The position numbers and the translations under genes were made by a program. 12,155 nt of DNA from JBCDBY01 sp039182715 (lineage in GTDB: Bacteria; Planctomycetota; PLA2): NCBI GenBank assembly GCA_039182715.1, contig JBCDBY010000121.1, positions 1 to 12,155 of the forward strand. The letters run 5' to 3'. Below, piece by piece: positions 1-5,179 of the stretch (position 1 is its first letter; every line of letters begins with the position of its first letter). The notes below the pieces were generated by a model. It had not been told where the DNA came from, did not search any database, and was given only the letters and a program-made list of their open reading frames with translations.

Positions 1-212
1 TCGGGCGTGAACTGGATGCGTGAGAAGCGCAGCTGCAGGCAGCGCGCGAGCGTGCGCACGAGCAGCGTCTTGCCGAGTCCGGGGGCGCCCTCGAGCAGCG
101 CGTGTCCGCCGCCCAGCAGGCAGACCAGGATCTCCTCGACCACCCGCTCCTGCCCGACCACGACCTTTCCGATCTCGGAGCGCAGGGCGGCGAGCTGTTC
201 ACGCGGGTCCAT
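1..212 (-). CDS. MoxR-family AAA+ ATPase, N-terminal part (runs off the window)
   Basis: This is the first 70 codons of a MoxR-type AAA+ ATPase; the rest lies beyond base 1. MoxR proteins are ATP-driven chaperones that often work with VWA-domain partners in envelope or metal-insertion tasks. The Walker A motif GAPGLGKT is at residues 42-49, preceded by the family hallmark GHALLE (residues 36-41) and a VVVGQE segment (17-22) typical of MoxR N-termini. The IQFTP segment at the window edge is also characteristic. ATG at 212 is chosen because it gives the usual MoxR N-terminus; an in-frame TTG at 224 would add four residues. No clear Shine-Dalgarno sequence is seen. The gene diverges from the sigma-54-type activator, with only 58 bp between the two starts, so the activator could control it. 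The family call is secure; the client is unknown. Confidence 0.9.
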   Translation of the reverse strand, partial: MDPREQLAALRSEIGKVVVGQERVVEEILVCLLGGGHALLEGAPGLGKTLLVRTLARCLQLRFSRIQFTP

Positions 213-223
213 GGATCTGTTCA

Positions 224-248
224 ACGGCTGATTCGGCGATGCAGCCGT
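224..248. promoter_or_regulatory. Dyad between divergent moxR-like and sigma-54-activator genes
   Basis: Seven-base arms ACGGCTG (224-230) and CAGCCGT (242-248) form a perfect inverted repeat with an 11-base spacer. It fills much of the 58-bp gap between two divergent starts (212 and 271), a natural place for an operator serving both genes. No factor can be named. A chance dyad in GC-rich DNA remains possible. Confidence 0.35.
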
Positions 249-258
249 AAAAAAAGTT

Positions 259-264
259 TACCGT
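259..264 (+). promoter_or_regulatory. Possible -10 element (TACCGT) directly upstream of the activator start
   Basis: TACCGT matches the TANNNT -10 pattern and ends 6 bases before the GTG start at 271. No Shine-Dalgarno sequence is visible, so the mRNA could be leaderless. No -35 match was found. Weak evidence taken alone. Confidence 0.25.
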
Positions 265-270
265 GTCGCC

Positions 271-1947
271 GTGGCGCAACTGGAGTTCCGCTCCCCCCGG
301 CTGGGCCGGTCCGTCGTCGAGGCGGGAGACGAGGCGATTCCCATCGGGCGGGCGGCGGACGGAACGCTGACCTGGGGCCGCAGCCGCGTGGTCGAGGAGC
401 TGGCCATCGTAAGGGGCGACCGGCTGCGGCGCGGCACCGACGAGACGGAGCTGCAGCCCGGCATCCCGATCGACGTCGACGGCATCGAGGTGGTCTACCG
501 CGTTTCCGCCGACGCGACCAAGGCGGCGCTGAACGACCTCGGGATGGTTCTCTGGTCGCTCGAGGACGAGGAGGAGATCTTCCATCGTGCGCTCGAGTCG
601 CTGCTGAGCGTGCTCGGGGTGAGGCGCGCGGCGATCGCTTTGCTCGACGACGACGCCGACCGGCTCGAGGTGCGGGCGGCGCGCGGCGGCCTCGCGGAGC
701 TCAACGTGGCGGTCGCGCGGGCGGTGGTCGACTCCGGCGCGGCGGTCCTCTCGTCGGAGGCGGCGGTCGACGAATCCGACGAGGACGCGCTCGACATCCG
801 GGTGCGCGCGATCCTCTGCGCGCCGCTGCGCGACGAGGGGCGGCCGCAGGGCGTGCTGTATGTCGACAACGAGGGCCGGCCGTCGAGCTTCACGAACGAC
901 GAGCTCGACTTCGCCGCGGCGCTCGCGCACCTCGTCTCCTTCGCGTACGGCAACCTGCACCGGCGCGAGGAGGTCACGCGCCTGCAGGAGTCGATCGGCC
1001 TGGGCGATCGGCCGGTCATCGCCGCCCCGGCCATGCAGGAGGTGCGCGCCAAGCTCGAGAAGGTGGCGCCGTTCGACGCGACGGTGCTGCTGCGCGGCGA
1101 GAGCGGCGTCGGCAAGGAGCTCATCGCGCGCGAGATCCACCGGCTCAGCCCGCGCACGGCGAAACCCTTCATCGCGATCAACTGCGCGGCGATTCCCGAC
1201 ACGCTGTTGGAGAGCGAACTCTTCGGTTACGCGCCCAAGTCCGGCATCGCGGGCGCCGACCCGGAGGGGCGCGCGGGACGTTTCGAGCAGGCGGACGGCG
1301 GCACGCTCTTCCTCGACGAGATCGGGGAGATGAAGCTCGAGCTGCAGAGCAAGCTGCTGCGCGTGCTGCAGGACAAGCGCGTCGACCGACTGGGCGGCAC
1401 CGAGTCGTGCGCGGTGGACGTGCGCATCCTGTGCGCGACCAATCAGGATCTCGACGCACGCGTGCGCGACGGACGCTTCCGGGAGGACCTCTTCTACCGG
1501 CTCAACGTCGTCTCGCTGCTCATTCCTCCCCTGCGCGAACGGCGCGAGGAGATTCCCCTGCTGGCGGAGTTCTTCGTGCGGAGCTATCCCGGGCCGGCGG
1601 AGCTGCGGCGCACGCGCATCACGCCCGCGGCGGAGCGCGCCCTGGTCGCCTACCGCTGGCCGGGCAACGTGCGGCAGCTCCGGAACTGCATCGAACAGGC
1701 GCTCATCCTGGGGGACGGTCAGTCCATCCGGCGGCGCGACCTGCCGGCGGAGCTGCGTCCGGCCGGACGGGGCCCGGACGAGGAGGATTCGCCCTTCGAG
1801 CCCCTCTCCGAGGTGGAAAAGCGGCATATTCAGCGGGTCCTGGACGCGACGGAGTGGAACAAGGCGCGATCCGCCCGGGTCCTCGGGATCTCGAAGCCGA
1901 CGCTGTACGCGAAGATCAAGGCGTATGGGCTGGAGCCGCGGGAGTGA
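271..1947 (+). CDS. Sigma-54-type transcriptional activator with FHA-like, GAF, AAA+ and Fis-type HTH domains
   Basis: A 558-aa enhancer-binding protein of the NtrC superfamily. Residues 1-80 look like a degenerate FHA sandwich (an IGR motif near 25 and an FHA-like closing strand), inferred only. Residues 85-230 form a GAF sensor domain. Residues 245-480 are the AAA+ domain with Walker A GESGVGKE (276-283), Walker B GGTLFLDE (343-350) and the FREDLFYRLNV segment. Residues 514-552 are a Fis-type helix-turn-helix. There is no phosphorylatable receiver domain, so the signal probably enters through the FHA-like or GAF domain. The sigma-54 contact loop, normally GAFTGA, reads SGIAGA (324-329), an atypical version. 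The start is GTG without a clear ribosome binding site; a later start would cut the N-terminal domain. It diverges from a MoxR ATPase gene, a plausible target. The family is certain; the ligand and regulon are unknown. Confidence 0.93.
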   Translation: MAQLEFRSPRLGRSVVEAGDEAIPIGRAADGTLTWGRSRVVEELAIVRGDRLRRGTDETELQPGIPIDVDGIEVVYRVSADATKAALNDLGMVLWSLEDEEEIFHRALESLLSVLGVRRAAIALLDDDADRLEVRAARGGLAELNVAVARAVVDSGAAVLSSEAAVDESDEDALDIRVRAILCAPLRDEGRPQGVLYVDNEGRPSSFTNDELDFAAALAHLVSFAYGNLHRREEVTRLQESIGLGDRPVIAAPAMQEVRAKLEKVAPFDATVLLRGESGVGKELIAREIHRLSPRTAKPFIAINCAAIPDTLLESELFGYAPKSGIAGADPEGRAGRFEQADGGTLFLDEIGEMKLELQSKLLRVLQDKRVDRLGGTESCAVDVRILCATNQDLDARVRDGRFREDLFYRLNVVSLLIPPLRERREEIPLLAEFFVRSYPGPAELRRTRITPAAERALVAYRWPGNVRQLRNCIEQALILGDGQSIRRRDLPAELRPAGRGPDEEDSPFEPLSEVEKRHIQRVLDATEWNKARSARVLGISKPTLYAKIKAYGLEPRE

Positions 1948-1968
1948 CGGGCTGCACGCCGCACGCTC

Positions 1969-1987
1969 CACGCCGGAATCGGGCGTG
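1969..1987 (+). terminator. Small hairpin after the activator gene
   Basis: CACGCC (1969-1974) pairs with GGCGTG (1982-1987) around a 7-base loop, 21 bases after the activator stop. There is no following T-run, so it is at best a weak or Rho-assisted terminator. Confidence 0.25.
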
Positions 1988-2012
1988 TGGCCCCATTCCT
2001 CCTCCCCCCTGC

Positions 2013-2018
2013 TATCCT
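2013..2018 (+). promoter_or_regulatory. Possible -10 element (TATCCT) for the 31-aa basic protein
   Basis: TATCCT lies in a pyrimidine-rich tract and ends 9 bases before the ATG at 2028. There is no purine-rich Shine-Dalgarno sequence between them, so transcription could start at or near the ATG. No -35 element is recognisable. Confidence 0.3.
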
Positions 2019-2027
2019 CCCCTGACT

Positions 2028-2123
2028 ATGGCCACCAACAAGCGTCGTATCTCCAAGGCCAACAAGGGCAAGCGCCCGGCCTGCGGCAACCGCAACCGCA
2101 AGCGGATCAAGACGCCCCGCTAG
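2028..2123 (+). CDS. 31-aa highly basic small protein, possibly ribosome- or RNA-associated
   Basis: A short reading frame with 13 Lys/Arg among 31 residues and no Asp or Glu. It runs from MATNKRRISK to RKRIKTPR and contains a single Cys (residue 19). Nearly every codon ends in C or G, matching the coding pattern of its neighbours, which argues that it is a real gene. Such composition is typical of tiny ribosomal or RNA-binding proteins such as bTHX or the AURKAIP1/COX24-like peptides. It does not clearly match either family as I remember them, so no function is assigned. No Shine-Dalgarno sequence precedes it; a TATCCT box 9 bases upstream suggests a leaderless message. Its TAG stop lies in the centre of a perfect 16-bp palindrome and overlaps the stop of the convergent pseudouridine synthase gene by four bases. 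Confidence 0.7.
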   Translation: MATNKRRISKANKGKRPACGNRNRKRIKTPR

Positions 2124-2129
2124 CGGGGC
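2114..2129. terminator. Perfect 16-bp palindrome spanning two convergent stop codons
   Basis: The sequence GCCCCGCTAGCGGGGC is fully self-complementary. Its central CTAG supplies the TAG stop of the basic small protein on the plus strand and of the pseudouridine synthase on the minus strand. It may act as a short bidirectional terminator or 3' end. It has no spacer loop and no T-run, so RNA folding would open a few central bases. Confidence 0.4.
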
Positions 2130-3091
2130 TGCTTGAGTATGCGGAGCGCCTCCTCCATGTCCGGAGGAACCGGCGCTTCGAGGGCGAGGTCTGCCCCCGT
2201 CTCCGGATGACGCAGCCGTAGACGATGTGCGTGCAGCGGGGTGCGCCCCACCACGACCGGGTTCTTCCAGGTCTTCGGCAGCTCCGGGCGCAGCGCGCGC
2301 ATGCGCAGCCGCTGCTTGGGCCCATGGAGCGGGTCGACCGCCAGCGGGCAGCCGATATGGCCGAGGTGGACGCGAATCTGGTGGCGGCGACCGGTGAGCG
2401 GGCGTGCCTGCACCAGCGCGAAGCCGTCGAACGCCTCGAGCACCTCGTAGTCGGTCCGCGCCGGGCGCCCGCGTCGATCGACCCGCACCTTCTGGCCCTC
2501 CGCCTTCGTGTCGAGCAGCGGCGCATCGATGGTGCCGCGCGCCGGGCGGGGCACGCCCCGCGTAAGCGCGAGGTACTCCTTTTCGATGTCGCCCTCGGCG
2601 AAGTCCTTCGTGAGCCTGCGCGCCGCCTTGGGATGCCCGCGCGCCGCCACGACCACGCCGCTGGTGTCGCGGTCGATGCGGTGCACGAGCCGCGTAGCGG
2701 GCCCGCACTGCTCGCGCAGCAGGATGTCGAGTCCCTCCTCTTCGTGCCCCTTGCCGGGATGCATGACGAGGCCCGCCGGCTTGTTCACCGCCACGAGGAA
2801 CTCGTCCTCGTAGATCACCTCGATCGTGCGGCGGCGCCGGTCGGAGCGTACTTCCGGCTGCCCCTCCGGGCGCCCGGCGCGAATGCGCTCGACCGCTTCG
2901 TCCCACCCGGGCAGCTCCACCTCGTCGCCCACCGCCACGCGCAGACCCGGCTTGGCCGGCCGGCGGTTGACGCGCGCACGACCCTCCTTGAGGTACTTCA
3001 TCACGACGGCGCGGGATACGCCGTCGAGACGCGCGGCGAGCAGCTTGTCGAGCCGTTCGCCGTCGTGGGCCGCCTCAACCGTGAGCTTCAT
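2120..3091 (-). CDS. RluC/RluD-type ribosomal large-subunit pseudouridine synthase
   Basis: A 323-aa RluA-family pseudouridine synthase that isomerises uridines in 23S rRNA. Residues 1-60 form an S4 RNA-binding domain (GERLDKLLA at 11-19). The catalytic domain follows, with an NKPAGLVMHP strand (103-112), the active-site motif HRIDRDTSG (137-145; catalytic Asp140) and the conserved GRRHQIRVHL segment. Length and S4 domain fit RluC/RluD rather than the shorter RluA. The exact target uridine cannot be told from sequence. The ATG at 3091 lies 17 bp inside the end of deoC, so translation is probably coupled, and it is the last gene of the minus-strand series. A highly charged linker (about 63-90) separates the two domains. 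The gene ends tail-to-tail with the 31-aa protein. Confidence 0.95.
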   Translation of the reverse strand: MKLTVEAAHDGERLDKLLAARLDGVSRAVVMKYLKEGRARVNRRPAKPGLRVAVGDEVELPGWDEAVERIRAGRPEGQPEVRSDRRRRTIEVIYEDEFLVAVNKPAGLVMHPGKGHEEEGLDILLREQCGPATRLVHRIDRDTSGVVVAARGHPKAARRLTKDFAEGDIEKEYLALTRGVPRPARGTIDAPLLDTKAEGQKVRVDRRGRPARTDYEVLEAFDGFALVQARPLTGRRHQIRVHLGHIGCPLAVDPLHGPKQRLRMRALRPELPKTWKNPVVVGRTPLHAHRLRLRHPETGADLALEAPVPPDMEEALRILKQPR

Positions 3092-3707
3092 CGCCCAGGA
3101 TGGCCGCCGTCGAACTCGCCCCGATGCGCGTCGCGCCCGCCGCGCGCATCGCCTCGGCGTCCGCGCGCGTGCGAATCCCGCCGGCCGCCTTCACCGCGCC
3201 GAACTCTCGCAGCAGTCGGACGTCGTCGACGCTCGCGCCGCGCGGGCCGTACCCGGTCGAGGTCTTGAGGAAGTCGACGCCCTCCGCGGCGGCGATGCGC
3301 GCCGCTTCGCGGAGTTGCGCCTCGTCGAGCAGCCCGGTCTCGAGGATGGTCTTGAGCACGAGCTGCGGAATCGCCTGTCGCACCGCGCGCACGTCGGCGG
3401 CGTAGGCGGACCAGTCCCCGTCCCGCGCGGCGCCGATGGCGACCACCATGTCCACCTCCTGCGCGCCGTCCTGCTCGGCGCGGCGCGCCCCGTCCGCCTT
3501 CTGGTCGGGGCGGTCGGCGCCGAACGGGACGCCGGTCACCGTGACGACGGGCAGCCCGCGCCCGGCAAGCGCCGCCACCCGGACGGGATGCACGCAAACG
3601 CCGAAGCAGCCCCAACGGGCGGCTTCGGCGTGAAGGCGCTCGACATCGACCTCGGTCGCGTCGGCGCGGAGCAGCGTGTGCTCGATGCAGCCGGCGAGCG
3701 CGCTTAC
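3075..3707 (-). CDS. deoC: Deoxyribose-phosphate aldolase (start codon non-canonical)
   Basis: DeoC splits 2-deoxyribose-5-phosphate into glyceraldehyde-3-phosphate and acetaldehyde in deoxynucleoside catabolism. Counting from the assumed start, the TIM-barrel signature residues are all present: EVDMV with Asp86, the Schiff-base lysine Lys148 in FLKTSTGY, and Lys173 in VKAAGGIRT. The N-terminal IEHTLL (8-13) and C-terminal RIGASS also fit, and the 210-aa length is normal. No ATG, GTG or TTG lies where the family N-terminus should begin. Instead a GTA codon (3707-3705) stands 8 bases after a perfect AAGGAG, its last two bases shared with the rpmG TAA stop as GTAA. Either GTA is used, a distant start inside rpmG is used, or a base is wrong. 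The 3' end overlaps the pseudouridine synthase gene by 17 bp. The enzyme identity is secure; the start is not. Confidence 0.88.
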   Translation of the reverse strand, partial: VSALAGCIEHTLLRADATEVDVERLHAEAARWGCFGVCVHPVRVAALAGRGLPVVTVTGVPFGADRPDQKADGARRAEQDGAQEVDMVVAIGAARDGDWSAYAADVRAVRQAIPQLVLKTILETGLLDEAQLREAARIAAAEGVDFLKTSTGYGPRGASVDDVRLLREFGAVKAAGGIRTRADAEAMRAAGATRIGASSTAAILGDEAHG

Positions 3708-3874
3708 TTCTTGCGCTCCTTGTAGATCGTGTGCTTCCGGAGCTTCGGGTTGTACTTCTTGAGCTCCAGCTTGTAGCCCTTCTTGGTGTTCTTCTGGGCC
3801 ATGTACGTGCGCTGTCCGGACTCCGTGCACTCCATGATCACGTACTGGCGGGCGTCTTTGCTCTTCTTTGCCAT
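3704..3874 (-). CDS. rpmG: Large ribosomal subunit protein bL33
   Basis: A 56-aa protein starting MAKKSKDARQYV, with the bL33 core ECTESGQRTY (15-24) and the conserved end LELKKYNPKLRKHTIYKE. It belongs to the large ribosomal subunit near the E site. Only one cysteine (Cys16) remains of the two CxxC pairs of zinc-binding forms, so this is a zinc-independent C-minus type. The ATG at 3874 gives the standard N-terminus; an upstream in-frame start would add eight unfamiliar residues. No Shine-Dalgarno sequence is seen, but TAATAC lies 10 bases upstream, suggesting its own promoter and a very short leader. Its stop overlaps the presumed deoC start, so it probably heads an rpmG-deoC-pseudouridine synthase unit. 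Confidence 0.96.
   Translation of the reverse strand: MAKKSKDARQYVIMECTESGQRTYMAQKNTKKGYKLELKKYNPKLRKHTIYKERKK
3716..3721 (-). promoter_or_regulatory. Shine-Dalgarno AAGGAG placed for a GTA start of deoC
   Basis: AAGGAG inside the end of rpmG stands exactly 8 bases before the GTA at 3707-3705, ideal spacing for initiation. No standard start codon lies at that distance. It is the main evidence for where deoC translation begins. It also encodes Lys-Glu near the bL33 C-terminus, so the match could be incidental. Confidence 0.55.
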
Positions 3875-3884
3875 GGCGAGCCGC

Positions 3885-3890
3885 GTATTA
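3885..3890 (-). promoter_or_regulatory. Possible -10 element (TAATAC) upstream of rpmG
   Basis: In the 42-bp gap between the propeller/TPR gene and rpmG, the minus strand carries TAATAC, ending 10 bases before the rpmG ATG. It is the most AT-rich spot in the gap. No convincing -35 box was found, and the implied leader would be only a few bases. Confidence 0.35.
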
Positions 3891-3916
3891 CACCACAACG
3901 AACAAGGAGTCGCGCG

Positions 3917-5176
3917 CTAGGCTTCTTCAAGAAGCCAGGTACCGAGCAGCTCCAGCCATTTTTCCGGCTCCTCGGGCAGTTCCGGCGCCTCGAGGAGGGG
4001 CTGCAGCAGCGCGATCGCGCCCGCGCGGTCCCCCAGCGCATGGCGGCACTCGGCGATGCGGGCGGTGAACTCCGCCTCCGGTGCGCCGCGCTCGATGGCG
4101 GCGGCCCAGGCCTCGGCCGCGGCGGCCGGCTTGTCGAGCACATGCTGGTACAGCGCGCCCAGGCCGGCGTAGGGCAACAGGTCGTCGGGGTCTTCGGCCA
4201 GCGCCAGGCGGAAGAGCTCCTCCGCCTTCGCTTCACTCTGCGCGGCCGCCACCTGCGCCTTGCGCAGCCACGAACCGTCGCTCTGCTCCAGCTCGGTGCG
4301 CCACTGCCCGTGCATCGCCGCCAGCTCGACGCGATCGGTGAAGAGCGTGTGGAGCCGACGACCGTCGGCGCCGAAGAGCTGCACCCGCACGTCGGGCGGG
4401 CCGCCGTACGGCAGGTCCGCCACGACGAACCGGCCGTCGGGAAGTACGGCCACGTCGAAGGGCAGATTGACCTCTTCGCCCGTCACCACCCAGCCCTCGA
4501 AGGTGCCCTCGCGATCGAGGCGCGCCACGCCGGTCACCTCCTGCTCCTCCTCCTCCTCGGGCGCGAGCAGCGCGAAGACGCCGTCGTACCCGTCGTCGGC
4601 CAGCCGGAACGGGCGCTGCAGTTCGGTGTGCAGGTTCAAGTCGCCGAGGAAGGTGCCGTCGGGCGCATAGCGGCGCACCGCCCCGCCCACCGTTTCCGCG
4701 ACCCAGATCTCGTCGCCGATGCGCGCGGCGCCGTGCGCCCGGTAGTAGCCGCCCAGCGGATGCACGAACGTGGACACGTAGCGGCCGCGCCGATCGAAAC
4801 GCTGCACCGCGTGCTCCTCGAACTCGTCGCTGTTCACGACGATGGCGCCCCCGTCCTGCGGCAGCACCCAGACCGGCTCGCTCAGCGTGCCCGGCTCGTC
4901 GGGGCTGCGAATGCCCACCGGCGGCGTGCGGCCGAGCAGCGCGATCGGCCGGCCGTCGAAGTCGACGACGCGAACGCGCCGATGGAGCCGGTCCGCCAGC
5001 AGGATGCGTCCCTCGTCGACCGCCGCGGCGGTGATCTCGAGCGCCGGCGGCGAACAGGGCCGCGGCGAGAACGCGTCGAGGATCGTGCCTTCCTCGACGG
5101 CGAGCAGGATCAGCTCGCCGTCGTGCTGCGCGTAGAGCAGCCGGTCCGAGCCGACGACGGCGAGCCCTCCGTACAT
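3917..5176 (-). CDS. NHL-like beta-propeller protein with C-terminal TPR-like helices
   Basis: A 419-aa protein not assignable to a characterised family. Residues 1-310 consist of repeated four-strand blades of NHL type, for example ILLADRLHRRVRVVDFDG, IWVAETVGGAVRRYAPDG and FVVADLPYGGPPDVRVQLFG. Residues about 330-415 are alpha-helical with TPR-like spacing (AEELFRLALAEDPDD, AEAWAAAIERG, GDRAGAIALLQPLL). A propeller plus TPR usually means a protein-interaction scaffold. There is no signal peptide, membrane helix or lipobox, so on its own it would be cytoplasmic. A Glu-rich run (about 206-211) comes from a GAG microsatellite. The ATG follows the stop of the outer-membrane-factor gene in the same frame (TAG-CCG-ATG), so readthrough would make a fusion. 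It is probably co-transcribed with the transport genes. The ribosome binding site is weak. Confidence 0.85.
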   Translation of the reverse strand: MYGGLAVVGSDRLLYAQHDGELILLAVEEGTILDAFSPRPCSPPALEITAAAVDEGRILLADRLHRRVRVVDFDGRPIALLGRTPPVGIRSPDEPGTLSEPVWVLPQDGGAIVVNSDEFEEHAVQRFDRRGRYVSTFVHPLGGYYRAHGAARIGDEIWVAETVGGAVRRYAPDGTFLGDLNLHTELQRPFRLADDGYDGVFALLAPEEEEEQEVTGVARLDREGTFEGWVVTGEEVNLPFDVAVLPDGRFVVADLPYGGPPDVRVQLFGADGRRLHTLFTDRVELAAMHGQWRTELEQSDGSWLRKAQVAAAQSEAKAEELFRLALAEDPDDLLPYAGLGALYQHVLDKPAAAAEAWAAAIERGAPEAEFTARIAECRHALGDRAGAIALLQPLLEAPELPEEPEKWLELLGTWLLEEA

Positions 5177-5179
5177 CGG

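Noticed and set aside
199..1971. A 590-codon open frame antisense to the activator
   Set aside because: The translation is Arg/Leu/Val-rich without recognisable motifs. Long antisense frames are expected in GC-rich DNA opposite a real gene.
102..2123. A 673-codon open frame on the plus strand
   Set aside because: It is the shadow of the activator gene in another frame, with an Arg/Ala/Gly-rich low-complexity translation. Only its last 31 codons (2028-2123) look like a real gene.
3704..3720. Programmed -1 frameshift from rpmG into deoC
   Set aside because: The deoC frame is -1 relative to rpmG, but the bases before the stop (CGC AAG AAG TAA) do not form a slippery heptamer that keeps tRNA pairing, and bL33 ends normally at this stop.
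4538..4558. CTC/GAG microsatellite as a phase-variation tract
   Set aside because: It is a trinucleotide run encoding Glu in the propeller gene, interrupted and in frame, so slippage would only change Glu number.
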